DNA of 39,204 bases from Paenibacillus tuaregi (GCF_900086655.1 NZ_LT575476.1:4967171-5006374), one strand, 5' to 3'. Positions 23,581 through 31,845 are shown, numbered from the stretch's first letter. Notes: generated from the letters alone by a model not told the origin. A program made the numbers and translations.

Positions 23581-25275
23581 CTATTCAGCTTTCTTAGGGA
23601 GTTGGAATGAGCTTTTAAGGGATACAATCAGGTTAAACACCGGCGCACCTGGTTTGGAATGCTTGCTGTCCACGTTGAAGTATCCGTGGCGGAAGAACTG
23701 GAACTTGTCCTGCGGCTTCGCTTCCGCTAGCCCGGGCTCCACAAATCCCTGCACTACCGTCAGCGAGTTCGGATTGATTTGATCAAGGAAGGTCTTCTCT
23801 TCCGGGGCCTCCCCGTTCTCTGTCTCCTCTTGCTCCGCATCCAGGATAAGAGATTCATAAAGACGGAATTCGGCCGGCACTGCATGCTTGGCATCTACCC
23901 AATGGATGGTTCCTTTCACTTTACGTCCGGTGAATCCGCTGCCGCTCTTGGTCTCCGGATCATAGGTGCAATGAATCTCCACCACATTACCCGCTTCATC
24001 CTTGATCACATCATTGCACTTGATGAAATAAGCATGCTTCAGACGGACTTCATTGCCGGGGAACAATCGGAAATATTTGCTCGGCGGGTTCTCCATGAAG
24101 TCGTCCTGCTCGATATACAGCTCCCGGGAAAAAGGAATCTGACGATTGCCCATCTCCGGATTCTCCGTATTGTTCTCTGCTTCAAGCATTTCCGTTTGAT
24201 CTTCTGGATAGTTGGTGATCACAACCTTCAGAGGATGCAGCACTGCCATCGAGCGGGGTGCTTTAAGCTTCAGGTCCTCCCGGATAAAGTGATCAAGCAT
24301 AGCTGTGTCGACCAGACCTTGAGTCTTGGAAATTCCCGCTTCATAAACAAAGCTCTTGATAGCGTCCGGGGTGTATCCTCTCCGGCGCAGACCCGATATG
24401 GTCGGCAGACGCGGATCGTCCCAGCCATCCACAATGCCTTCATCCACAAGCATTTTGAGCTTCCGCTTGCTCGTTACCGCTCCTGCCAGATTAAGCCGCC
24501 CGAACTCATACTGATGCGGCGTGTGAGGCATCTCTGTCTCCGCAATCACCCAGTCGTAGAACGGCCGCTGATCCTCGAACTCGATCGTACACAGGGAATG
24601 GGTAACCCCTTCAATCGCGTCCTCAAGTGGATGGGCATAAGCGTACATCGGATAGATGCACCAAGTGTCACCTGTGTTATGGTGAGTGGCATGGGCAATT
24701 CTGTAGATGACCGGATCACGCAGATTAATGTTCGGGGAGGCCATGTCAATCTTGGCGCGGAGCACCTTCTCCCCGTTCTTAAATTCACCTGCCCGCATGC
24801 GGGTGAAGAGATCAAGATTCTCCTCTACCGTACGGTTGCGGTAAGGGCTGTCTGTACCAGGTTCTGTAAGTGTACCCCGTCTCTCGCGAATCTCGTCTGC
24901 ACTAAGGTCATCCACATAGGCTTTGCCCTTCTTAATCAGAAGGACCGCACGCTCGTACATTTCTTCGAAATAATCCGACGCGAAACGGAGCTCCTCCCAG
25001 TCAAAACCGAGCCACTTCACATCTTCCTTGATGGAATTGACGTATTCGACATCTTCCTTAGCCGGATTCGTATCGTCAAAGCGGAGATTTGTCCGTCCGC
25101 CGAACTCGTCTGCCAGGGTGAAGTTAATCCAGATCGCTTTCGCATGTCCGATATGCAGGTAGCCATTCGGCTCTGGAGGAAAGCGGGTCACCACTTCTTT
25201 TACCTTTCCGCTTTCCAAATCTTCGGTGATAATGTTCTTTATAAAATTCGGAGGTGTGCTCGCATTGTGGGACAC
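23581..25275 (-). CDS. glnS: Glutaminyl-tRNA synthetase
   Basis: Class I synthetase charging tRNA-Gln directly. The 564-residue protein matches the E. coli enzyme along its length: PPNFIKNIITEDLESGK, the HIGH motif in PPEPNGYLHIGHAK, RFDDTNPAKEDVEYV, CIYPMYAYAHPLEDAIEGVTHS and a KMSKS variant, TSKRKLK. A two-domain beta-barrel anticodon-binding region follows; no YqeY fusion is present. The start is set at GTG 25275, because GGTGGAG lies five bases upstream and the protein then begins like its homologues; an ATG 22 codons earlier lacks a good site. Most Bacillales make Gln-tRNA by GatCAB amidation, so a direct enzyme here suggests old transfer and two possible routes. A terminator-containing leader precedes it. 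Confidence 0.96.
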   Translation of the reverse strand: MSHNASTPPNFIKNIITEDLESGKVKEVVTRFPPEPNGYLHIGHAKAIWINFTLADEFGGRTNLRFDDTNPAKEDVEYVNSIKEDVKWLGFDWEELRFASDYFEEMYERAVLLIKKGKAYVDDLSADEIRERRGTLTEPGTDSPYRNRTVEENLDLFTRMRAGEFKNGEKVLRAKIDMASPNINLRDPVIYRIAHATHHNTGDTWCIYPMYAYAHPLEDAIEGVTHSLCTIEFEDQRPFYDWVIAETEMPHTPHQYEFGRLNLAGAVTSKRKLKMLVDEGIVDGWDDPRLPTISGLRRRGYTPDAIKSFVYEAGISKTQGLVDTAMLDHFIREDLKLKAPRSMAVLHPLKVVITNYPEDQTEMLEAENNTENPEMGNRQIPFSRELYIEQDDFMENPPSKYFRLFPGNEVRLKHAYFIKCNDVIKDEAGNVVEIHCTYDPETKSGSGFTGRKVKGTIHWVDAKHAVPAEFRLYESLILDAEQEETENGEAPEEKTFLDQINPNSLTVVQGFVEPGLAEAKPQDKFQFFRHGYFNVDSKHSKPGAPVFNLIVSLKSSFQLPKKAE

Positions 25276-25406
25276 AGTATCTCCACCTTTCCGTCTGGGT
25301 TCATCTCTGTCTAAAGCCTTGATACTCATTAGGTTCCCCATTTTTTTCTTCTTATAAATATACCGATAAGTTCACAATAGATCAATGCTTAAACACCCCC
25401 TTATAG

Positions 25407-25442
25407 GCAAAAGAAGGCATCCGCATTCTTCACGGATACCTT
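25407..25442 (-). terminator. Terminator hairpin in the glnS leader (possible attenuator)
   Basis: On the minus strand AAGGTATCCG-TGAAGAAT-GCGGATGCCTT is followed by CTTTTG, about 130 bases before the glnS start. Upstream (25443-25640) are more pairings, for example GCGATGTCCATGTCGC and CTGCTGCTACAGG. The T-box signatures (AGGGTGG, ACCGCG) are absent. Confidence 0.5.
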
Positions 25443-25738
25443 CGTGGAGGAGATTTGCGACATGGACATCGCAAGCCATGCCCACTGTCGCTGCTTCGTG
25501 CATTCTCTTCATCCCGGAGCAGCAGAGGCCGCTGCAGGGAAACCTGTAGCAGCAGTTGATTTCTCCACTTCCTCTGATTGCTTTAACAGTTACCCTCCCG
25601 GACTTTCTCATGAGCAGAAAATGCCGCATCACTATGTTCCACATTAAATTAGAACTCTGGTATAGTGTTGTGTATACCGCCCGTGGGTGATATCCCGTGC
25701 GAATAGATTGATTACTTTAGACAAAGAGGATGGGAAAT

Positions 25739-26212
25739 ATGATTAAGGTTCTTTTCGTGTGCCTCGGTAATATTTGCAGATCCCCCATGGCAGAAGCCAT
25801 GTTCAGGGATCTGGTCAAGAAGGAAGGCTTGGAGGCGAAGTTTGAGATTGATAGTGCTGCAACAGGAGATTGGCACATTGGCAAGCCACCGCATAAAGGC
25901 ACCTTGAGTATTCTGGACAAGTACCGGATTAGCTCCGATGGGCTCCTGGGCAGACAAATAACAAGCGGGGATATAGAGTCCTTCGACTACATCATCGGGA
26001 TGGATGAGAGCAACATCAGCAATATTCTGGCTGTCTCAGGCGGCCAAGGGGCCGAGAAGACGTTCCGTCTGCTGGACTTCAGAGAAGATCTGGCCAAGAA
26101 GGATGTTCCGGACCCTTATTACACCGGAGACTTCGAGGAAACCTATGACCTGCTGAGCAAGGGGCTTGCATCTCTGCTCGAACATATCAAAAAGCAGCAC
26201 AATCTCGGCTGA
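25739..26212 (+). CDS. Low-molecular-weight protein-tyrosine phosphatase
   Basis: Cytoplasmic phosphatase of 157 residues. The catalytic P-loop C8-LGNIC-R14-S and the general-acid loop DPYYTGDFEETYD near residue 120 are intact. ATG at 25739 has AAGAGG nine bases upstream; an ATG three codons earlier is too close to that site. It resembles B. subtilis YfkJ more than an exopolysaccharide-cluster phosphatase, as no tyrosine kinase or capsule genes are near. A promoter with TATAGT and a GGTATA/TATACC inverted repeat lies about 65-80 bases upstream. A terminator follows. Confidence 0.95.
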   Translation: MIKVLFVCLGNICRSPMAEAMFRDLVKKEGLEAKFEIDSAATGDWHIGKPPHKGTLSILDKYRISSDGLLGRQITSGDIESFDYIIGMDESNISNILAVSGGQGAEKTFRLLDFREDLAKKDVPDPYYTGDFEETYDLLSKGLASLLEHIKKQHNLG

Positions 26213-26244
26213 ACCACCAACAAACGAATATAACGACTACAACA

Positions 26245-26294
26245 AAGGGACACCCCCTGAGGCCAATTATGACCTGCTGGGATGTCCCTTATTT
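26245..26294. terminator. Terminator between the phosphatase and GNAT genes
   Basis: AAGGGACA (26245-26252) pairs with TGTCCCTT (26283-26290) with inner CCC/GGG pairs, then ATTTCC. The convergent genes may share it. Confidence 0.7.
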
Positions 26295-26306
26295 CCAGTT
26301 CCGCGT

Positions 26307-26813
26307 TCACTGCTTGTCCCCTTGAACCGGAAGCCAGAGCAAAATATCGTCCACATAACGCCCGTCTAAATAAAACTCTTCCACCAGTCTCCCTTGTTCT
26401 ATAAACCCGCAGCTCCGGTAGAACTCCAGCGCGTTCTCATTGGTTGCCAAAACCCGCAGACAAAGCTTGCGCTTGCCCTGCTCCGCTGCATATCTCTTCA
26501 TCCCCTCCATCAGTGCCCGGCCAACCCCGAGCCGTTGGTAGGAAGGATGAACCGCGATGTTAATTTCGTACACATGCCGGTTACTCTCCAAAGGTGTCGG
26601 GCAGGAGAAGCCCAGGTATCCGCATATGGCATCTCCCATCACTGCAACAAGCTGTGATCCTGGCGGATTATTCTGAAGGAAATCCTCCCTGGACACAGGA
26701 TGAATGACCGCTGGCGTTGTCTTAGGATTCCATACCAGCTTGTCGATTTCAATCAGCTGGGCCGCATCACGCAGTTCAGAGATACGGACCACCGTTTGCT
26801 TTAAACTCATCAT
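26307..26813 (-). CDS. GNAT-family N-acetyltransferase
   Basis: Acetyl-CoA-dependent transferase of 168 residues. The acetyl-CoA-binding motif A is NIAVHPSYQRLGVGRALME, followed by LCLRVLATNENALEFYRSCGFIEQGRL, the usual GNAT C-terminal half. ATG at 26813 has GGAGG six bases upstream. The acceptor is unknown; the profile is similar to small-molecule or toxin-resistance acetyltransferases. The MFS gene upstream on the same strand ends about 50 bases before this start, so the two may be co-transcribed. Confidence 0.92.
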   Translation of the reverse strand: MMSLKQTVVRISELRDAAQLIEIDKLVWNPKTTPAVIHPVSREDFLQNNPPGSQLVAVMGDAICGYLGFSCPTPLESNRHVYEINIAVHPSYQRLGVGRALMEGMKRYAAEQGKRKLCLRVLATNENALEFYRSCGFIEQGRLVEEFYLDGRYVDDILLWLPVQGDKQ

Positions 26814-26863
26814 AATGTGCCTCCACTTTAGACTGACATTGGTATAATTGTGCCTTTTGCCAC

Positions 26864-28090
26864 CTAGAACCCAGGCCGGATATCCCCGCGCCTCTCTTCC
26901 CGGTTAAGTGCGGCATGAACAGCGAAGGAACCTACCGAAAGTGCGGCTATGATCACAGACAGCCAGGCGACCGGGCCAAGCCCTCCTTCATCGTAAAGCA
27001 CCCCCATAGCGTATGGGCCGATGACCCTGCCAGCCACGCCCATTCCACCTACCAAGCCTAGATAGAAGGGTGCTGCCTTTCCGGTATGATCCGAGATGAA
27101 GGCCGGAATAGCCGGGGAGATGAGCATTTCACCAAAGGTGGTCAGCACCATGGCCAGCACCAGTACTGGATAAGTCTGAAGGCTGAGAATGCTGGCATAA
27201 CCCAGCATGTAAAAGACGGCGCTTGCCGTCATCTGGGCCTGCGGTGTGCCGGCTAGTGTCTTTTTCAGCCAACTTATGAACGGTTGACCCGCGAAGATTA
27301 GAATGCCGTTAAGGGTCCATAGAATACTGTAATTCCATTCTGGCATTCCCTTGGAAATCGTAAACGGGGCAACTCCATTGTTCCAGATGCTGTTTCCAAG
27401 CCATATGAACAGGGAGCCCATGCCCATGAAAAAGTACACGGAATAGCGCCGGATCAGGTCTCCCGTCCCTTGATCCGTGTGGGAAGTGCTGCGTTTCTCC
27501 AGATGAAGCCCGCCCGGCGCCTTCTGAATCTTACTTAAATAAGCATAGAAGAATCCGGCAAAAACAAGCGAAGTCAGCCCATTCATAACAAAGCTCAGAT
27601 TATAGGAGATTTGTGCCAGCACCCCGCTCAGCGATGTGCCCAGGGCAACACCAATATTGTTGGCCACATAGATAATGTTGAATAGCTCTCCCCGCCGGTC
27701 CGCAAACCTGAAGCCGACAAAGGCCTGAATCGCTGGCATAGACAGCGCGTTGCAGAAACCAACCATGAGCATTAGAAACATGAACAAGGTAAAGTTCTGG
27801 CTTGTGAACGGCAGAAGAACCAATGCCGCCGCATTCAGCACAAGAGAACCCACGATTAGCTGTTTAACCCCGACCCGGTAATACAGTGCTCCACCAAATA
27901 CCTGCCCGGCAATTCCTCCCAAGGACTGCACCAGGATTACCAGCCCTGCGTCCGTCATGCTCCTTCCAAGCTCTTTGAAAATATACATCGTAATCAAAGG
28001 CCACATAAGCGCACTTCCAGCGGCGTTCACCAGACTCGCCAAGAGGAAGACTTTCACTTCCTTCGGGTAATTCTGTAACCATCTCATCAT
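26864..28090 (-). CDS. MFS transporter (drug-efflux-type, DHA1-like)
   Basis: Twelve-helix major facilitator of 408 residues. The first half shows the LITMYIFKELGRSMTDAGLVILVQSLGG and GGALYYRVGVKQLIVGS segments (motif A variant) typical of MdtG/YttB-like efflux proteins. The central loop (about residues 188-212) is hydrophilic. ATG at 28090 has AGGGG five bases upstream. The downstream GNAT gene is close enough for a shared transcript, and a transporter plus acetyltransferase pair could work on one compound, but nothing names it. Confidence 0.9.
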   Translation of the reverse strand: MMRWLQNYPKEVKVFLLASLVNAAGSALMWPLITMYIFKELGRSMTDAGLVILVQSLGGIAGQVFGGALYYRVGVKQLIVGSLVLNAAALVLLPFTSQNFTLFMFLMLMVGFCNALSMPAIQAFVGFRFADRRGELFNIIYVANNIGVALGTSLSGVLAQISYNLSFVMNGLTSLVFAGFFYAYLSKIQKAPGGLHLEKRSTSHTDQGTGDLIRRYSVYFFMGMGSLFIWLGNSIWNNGVAPFTISKGMPEWNYSILWTLNGILIFAGQPFISWLKKTLAGTPQAQMTASAVFYMLGYASILSLQTYPVLVLAMVLTTFGEMLISPAIPAFISDHTGKAAPFYLGLVGGMGVAGRVIGPYAMGVLYDEGGLGPVAWLSVIIAALSVGSFAVHAALNREERRGDIRPGF

Positions 28091-28123
28091 GTCTGCTGCC
28101 CCTATCTTCCCGGTTATTCATAT

Positions 28124-28146
28124 AAAAAAAGCCCCGAAGGGCCCTA
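28124..28146 (-). terminator. Intrinsic terminator after the molybdoenzyme gene
   Basis: GGGCCC-TTCG-GGGC tetraloop hairpin followed by TTTTTTT on the minus strand, about 140 bases after the stop. The stretch 28147-28283 shows nothing else. Confidence 0.85.
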
Positions 28147-28283
28147 GCTTAAGCTTAGTTTAAAAGTGCGCATGAAATCAGCTGCCTCATTCTTCGCCCA
28201 GAATACCAGTATCCCCTATATTCCGCTGGCTTGGCAAGCAGGGCGATTGCCGCTTTAATGAGGTGATCCAAACATCTAGAAGA

Positions 28284-30362
28284 TCAGTCTTGGCTGCGTC
28301 TTACCTCCACGACCGTCGAGAAGAAGGTGGCCCCGCCCCCCATATCGGCAAGTCTGTCCGGTGTAAGGGCATTGGCCCGCTGGCGCCCGCCCTCGGCCTC
28401 CCACCATAAGCCTTGACTGACTACCGTACCCGGAAGCATCCGGTCCGTAACGACAGCCCGGACAATGTAGCTGCCGCGGTCATTCCATACAGTTACCTTA
28501 TCTCCATCCTCAATCCCCCGGGACTGGGCATCCACAGGATGGATTTGCAGGGAAGGACCCTTCTCCAGGGCAGCCAGCTTCTGCACGTTCCCAAAAGACG
28601 AATTCAGGAAGCTGTGGTTCGGAGGAGAAATAAACATAAGCGGATATGCCGCTGTGTCCCCAGGTCTGTTCAACCCGTCATAACCCTCATGCAGAGGCAC
28701 ATAAGTTGGAAGCGGCGGGAGACCTGCCTCGGCAAGCCTGCCCGAATACAGTTCAATCCTGCCAGATGGAGTGCTTAGGCGCTCCAAATAATGCTCCCTC
28801 TCTTCCATATTCAGCTGGACAAACCGCTTGTCCTGGAGGGCTTCATATGTAACTCCCTTAAGGTATGGGTTGCTGCCGAAATCCAGAGCGGCCCGGATCA
28901 TATCCTCCTCGGTCTCGCGGAACGCCTCCTCTTCAAAGCCCATCGCTTCCGCGAGCAGCCGGAAGGTCTCCACATTGCTCTTGCTCTCGCCCACGGCCGG
29001 GATCACCGGCTCTTGGAGCTGCACATACGTATGCCAATAAGAAGTATACAAATCTGTATTCTCAAAAGACGACGTTGCCGGCAGCACGATATCGGCATAT
29101 TTTGCCGTATCCGTCATGAACAGGTCATGTACCACCGTAAATAAATCCTCCCGCATCAGACCCTGCTCCACCTTCCCGGTCTCGGGTGCCACCACGGCTG
29201 GGTTAGAGCAGTAGACGAACAATGCATGAATCGGCGGGTCCAGACGAAGCAGCACATCCCCAAGCTGGTTCATGCTTACGGTTCTCGCATCCGGATTTGG
29301 CCGCAAATCCGGTCTCTCCAGCGCAGCACTGTTCACCTTGCCATAAGGGCCATTTGTCTTGAACGCGCCGCTTCCCTTAACAAGCCAGCCCCCGGTTAAA
29401 GCAGGAAGACAAGTGATGGTTCGGACGGTCATGCCGCCGTTATCATGATGCTGAAGCCCGTTCCCGATGTGGATATAAGCCCGGGGAGTCTGCCCATACA
29501 TTAAGGCAAGCTTCACAATATCCTCCTCGGGCACACCGGTAATCGACGATACCAGCTTTGGAGTATATTCCTTTACGTGCTCACGAAGCTGCTCGTGACC
29601 CAGCGTGTATTTCATCATGAACTCTTCATTCACAAGACCGCGGTCAAACAATACATGCATCATGCCTAGCGCAAGCGCCGCATCGGTTCCCGGATACAGC
29701 GGAAGGAACCAGTCGGCGCAGTCCCCTGTACGGTTCTTGTGGACATCGATGACCACGAGCTTCGCCCCGCGCTTGCGGGCCTTCTCGATAATCGGCACCA
29801 TATGCATGTTCGTGCTGACGATATTCCCGCCCCATACGATGAACAGATCAGCCTCAGCCGCATCCTCTGGAACGGTTCCTCCACCAAAGCCCATGGTGAA
29901 CTTGAATCCGGTGTTTCCCGCCGCGTTGCAGATTCCCTGCTGCAGCTGGGCTGCACCAAGCCGGTTGAAGAATCGGCGGTCCATACCGTCAACGCTTAGA
30001 ATCCCCATGTTGCCATAGAAGCTGTAAGGCAAGATAGACTCCGACCCATGGTCCGCAATAAGCTGCTTATACCTGGCAGCTATCTCGCTGACAGCCTCCT
30101 CCCAGCTAATCCGCTTAAATTTGCCCTCGCCCTTGGCTCCAACCCGCTTCAAGGGATACAGAACCCGCTCAGGATGATAAATCCTCTCCGTCATATTCCG
30201 CACCTTATTACAAATAGCCCCTTGAGTAATTGGATGCTCGGGGTTTCCGGTTACTTTGACAATCCGTCCGTCCTCTTTATGTAACAATAACCCGCAGGTG
30301 TCCGGGCAATCCAGCGGACACACAGCGGGGAATATTCCATTCTTCTGTTCGATCAAGCTCAT
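28284..30362 (-). CDS. Molybdopterin (bis-MGD) oxidoreductase, DMSO reductase / formate dehydrogenase superfamily (YoaE/YyaE-like)
   Basis: Cytoplasmic molybdoenzyme of 692 residues. A [4Fe-4S] site is formed by Cys15, Cys19, Cys23 and Cys51 (CPLDCPDTCGL and GAICNK), and Cys145 in QGICNAAGNTG is the likely molybdenum ligand. Further on are FIVWGGNIVSTNMH, VIDVHKNRTGDCADWFLPLYPGTDAALALG and the C-terminal bis-MGD-binding domain (HPVDAQSRGIEDGDKVTVWNDRG). There is no Tat signal and no electron-transfer or membrane subunit next to it, so the electron partner is unknown. It resembles B. subtilis YoaE. The formate/nitrite channel gene next door makes formate a reasonable, unproven substrate. ATG at 30362 has AGGGGAG upstream and a near-consensus promoter. 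Confidence 0.92.
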   Translation of the reverse strand: MSLIEQKNGIFPAVCPLDCPDTCGLLLHKEDGRIVKVTGNPEHPITQGAICNKVRNMTERIYHPERVLYPLKRVGAKGEGKFKRISWEEAVSEIAARYKQLIADHGSESILPYSFYGNMGILSVDGMDRRFFNRLGAAQLQQGICNAAGNTGFKFTMGFGGGTVPEDAAEADLFIVWGGNIVSTNMHMVPIIEKARKRGAKLVVIDVHKNRTGDCADWFLPLYPGTDAALALGMMHVLFDRGLVNEEFMMKYTLGHEQLREHVKEYTPKLVSSITGVPEEDIVKLALMYGQTPRAYIHIGNGLQHHDNGGMTVRTITCLPALTGGWLVKGSGAFKTNGPYGKVNSAALERPDLRPNPDARTVSMNQLGDVLLRLDPPIHALFVYCSNPAVVAPETGKVEQGLMREDLFTVVHDLFMTDTAKYADIVLPATSSFENTDLYTSYWHTYVQLQEPVIPAVGESKSNVETFRLLAEAMGFEEEAFRETEEDMIRAALDFGSNPYLKGVTYEALQDKRFVQLNMEEREHYLERLSTPSGRIELYSGRLAEAGLPPLPTYVPLHEGYDGLNRPGDTAAYPLMFISPPNHSFLNSSFGNVQKLAALEKGPSLQIHPVDAQSRGIEDGDKVTVWNDRGSYIVRAVVTDRMLPGTVVSQGLWWEAEGGRQRANALTPDRLADMGGGATFFSTVVEVRRSQD

Positions 30363-30391
30363 CTCTCCCCTATTGCAACTTGGTCCATTCT

Positions 30392-30420
30392 ATCATATAA
30401 GGAGAGACGGCAGACTGCAA
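30392..30420 (-). promoter_or_regulatory. Sigma-A-type promoter of the molybdoenzyme gene
   Basis: TTGCAG, a 17-base spacer and TATGAT on the minus strand, about 30 bases before the start codon. No Fnr box is visible here, unlike the promoters of torD, the channel and the NADH oxidase. Confidence 0.65.
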
Positions 30421-30577
30421 AAAAAATAATAAGCAGCCCGTTTCAACCCGGGCTGCGAGAGGTAATGATACTTAAGTGCATCTGTTCTTGATCAGATCTC
30501 TCTGTTTCAAGAACACTCCTGAATTCAGCATAAAGCAAGGTTACTCCCCCTAACCCCGCTGTATGCTGAATTTTTTT
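30408..30577 (+). ncRNA. Candidate small RNA on the plus strand
   Basis: A plus-strand terminator without a plus-strand gene: an 11-bp perfect stem AATTCAGCATA (30522-30532) with TATGCTGAATT (30562-30572), extended by inner pairs GGTTA/TAACC, then seven T. Upstream are TGTTCTTG/CAAGAACA (30483-30515) and GCAGCCCG/CGGGCTGC (30433-30456). A possible promoter TTGCAA-17-TATAAG lies at 30373-30401, back to back with the molybdoenzyme promoter. No ORF is visible. Part of this could simply be termination structures of the channel gene. Confidence 0.35.
30421..30456 (-). terminator. Intrinsic terminator of the formate/nitrite channel gene
   Basis: GCAGCCCG-GGTTGAA-CGGGCTGC followed by TTATTATTTTTT on the minus strand. 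Confidence 0.8.
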
Positions 30578-30618
30578 GTGTCCCGCTCACCCAGTTCAAC
30601 CAGCTTACTTTAGGCCGG

Positions 30619-31452
30619 TCACACGGCACTCTTGTGCAGAACCTCCCCGGTGACACCCTCCTGTTTGGCAGGAGCCGCCTCGCCGGGTTTGCGCAGATAG
30701 GCCATATAGTAAGCGCCAGCCACAAAAACTACGCCGCCAACCAGATTACCAAGCCATACAGGTACAAAATTGCCGAAGTATTGCGCCCAGCTATAATGGC
30801 CTGCGAAGATGGCAGCCGGAATCAGGAACATGTTCGCCACGATGTGCTGAAAACCAATTGCTACAAAGCTCATGGTTGGGAACCAAATACCGATTATTTT
30901 GCCGCTCATATTGTCTGCCCCGTAACACATCCATACCGCAATAGCGACCAGCCAGTTGCATCCGATGCCGGACACAAAAGCTTGAACAAAGCTTGCATCC
31001 AGTTTATGTCCTGCCATTTCCACCGTCTTAGCCAGGTATGGCCCGCTCTCTGTCAGTCCAGCCACATGTCCGAAGAAATACGCCACGAACAAGGCTCCTA
31101 TGAAATTGCTGATTGTAATTACAGCGATATTCACCACCCACTGCCGGGGTGTGATTCGTCTGGCCATTCCCGCCAGAGATACCGCCATCATGTTCCCAGT
31201 CACCAGTTCACCACCCGCGAGCAGCACGAGAATCAAGCCAACAGGGAACACCGAAGCGCCGATGAAGTTCGCAAAGCTGCCCCATTCCTTGGGCATGCTG
31301 GCAATAACCCGAATATCGAGCAGGAATCCAATTGCGATGAAGGCTCCCGCCAGGAACCCGAGGATAATCATCGTAAGCAGAGGATTGTTTGCTTTGTGTG
31401 TACCATTCTGAACCGTAACTGCCGCAATTTGATCAGGTTTATTGTAAGCCAT
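30619..31452 (-). CDS. Formate/nitrite transporter (FNT) family channel
   Basis: Pentameric inner-membrane anion channel with six helices, 277 residues. The family pattern is visible in GAFIAIGFLLDI, GGELVTGNMM, SNFIGALFVAYFFG, GIGCNWLVAIAVWMCYG (the FNT signature CNWLV) and FVAIGFQHIVANMF. The protein moves formate or nitrite with protons. ATG at 31452 has AAGGAGG nine bases upstream. Two Fnr-type boxes sit at about -41.5 and -61.5 from a TACAAT -10 box, so it should be induced without oxygen. The molybdoenzyme downstream on the same strand favours formate, but it has its own promoter and no nitrite reductase is in view. Confidence 0.93.
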   Translation of the reverse strand: MAYNKPDQIAAVTVQNGTHKANNPLLTMIILGFLAGAFIAIGFLLDIRVIASMPKEWGSFANFIGASVFPVGLILVLLAGGELVTGNMMAVSLAGMARRITPRQWVVNIAVITISNFIGALFVAYFFGHVAGLTESGPYLAKTVEMAGHKLDASFVQAFVSGIGCNWLVAIAVWMCYGADNMSGKIIGIWFPTMSFVAIGFQHIVANMFLIPAAIFAGHYSWAQYFGNFVPVWLGNLVGGVVFVAGAYYMAYLRKPGEAAPAKQEGVTGEVLHKSAV

Positions 31453-31497
31453 ATTGATCAGCCTCCTTATCCTTATGTGAGTTTTCTCTCTAAATCT

Positions 31498-31560
31498 ATT
31501 GTAGGGTGTGGGTCTCCCGGCTAAATGTAATGTAAATCACATTTAGTGAAATTTTTCACA
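31498..31560 (-). promoter_or_regulatory. Fnr-type promoter of the FNT channel gene with two boxes
   Basis: Minus-strand -10 TACAAT (31503-31498). Box 1 (31526-31541) reads TGTGA-TTTACA-TTACA and is centred about 42 bases before the expected start. Box 2 (31545-31560) reads TGTGA-AAAATT-TCACT, 19 bases further. Each has one mismatch to TGTGA-N6-TCACA. Confidence 0.65.
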
Positions 31561-31607
31561 TAAGTTCTTGGAATAGAAATAAGACCGTCCCATATTAAGG
31601 AACGGTT

Positions 31608-31616
31608 TGATATAAT
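31608..31616 (+). promoter_or_regulatory. Extended -10 promoter of the toxin-like gene
   Basis: TGATATAAT on the plus strand, a perfect extended -10. The expected start near 31623 coincides with the first base of the 5' complementary arm. Confidence 0.6.
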
Positions 31617-31674
31617 AGGCTTGTACAACACACCTTGAGTGGGTGCCTCTTCCTCCAGAAGGGAGGTGAGGCGT

Positions 31675-31758
31675 ATGAACTTCTCTTTTGCGGATGTTAT
31701 CGGATTTGCTGCATTTGTTATTGCGCTGCTGACATACATCGAACGAAAAAAGAAGTGA
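31675..31758 (+). CDS. Small hydrophobic peptide, probable type I toxin (holin-like)
   Basis: A 27-residue ORF missed by ordinary length cut-offs: it begins MNFSFADVIGFAAF, has one hydrophobic helix (residues 7-20) and ends LLTYIERKKK, the membrane-helix plus charged-tail layout of the small holin-like type I toxins of Firmicutes. GGGAGGTGA lies eight bases before the ATG, but it is buried in a hairpin CCTC-TT-CCTCC / GGAGG-T-GAGG (31646-31671), which should limit translation. The mRNA would start at an extended -10 about 52 bases upstream. An antisense promoter reads in from the far side. It sits between the channel and NADH oxidase genes. Toxicity is inferred from layout and peptide type, not shown. 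Confidence 0.72.
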   Translation: MNFSFADVIGFAAFVIALLTYIERKKK

Positions 31759-31795
31759 CCTGCTCTAGGTCGGCAAACCGTGCAGGTCACTTCTT
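31744..31795. terminator. Bidirectional hairpin at the end of the toxin ORF
   Basis: AAGAAGTGACCTGC / GCAGGTCACTTCTT, overlapping the stop codon. On the minus strand it is followed by TTTTTT and would end the antisense RNA; on the plus strand a T-run comes only ten bases later (31805-31809). Confidence 0.8.
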
Positions 31796-31845
31796 CTGTG
31801 TAACTTTTTAAGCGGAGGAGTATCCTCACTCAAGCTGTTGTACAG

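Larger units (their letters stand above)
31622..31844. repeat. Inverted arms enclosing the toxin-like gene
   Basis: The left arm (31622-31656, TGTACAACACACCTTGAGTG then CCTCC) and right arm (31814-31844) are inverted copies, sharing TGTACAACA and CTTGAGTG. In a transcript reaching the terminator at 31846-31867 they would close a long 5'/3' stem, as known for other type I toxin mRNAs. Confidence 0.7.

Noticed and set aside
25400..25640. T-box riboswitch for glnS
   Set aside because: The conserved AGGGTGG and ACCGCG core and the AG-box pattern are absent, so only an unnamed leader is reported.
25372..25644. 90-codon minus-strand ORF in the glnS leader
   Set aside because: Passes through the terminator hairpin, is rich in Cys and Arg in a way typical of shadow translation, and has no good start site.
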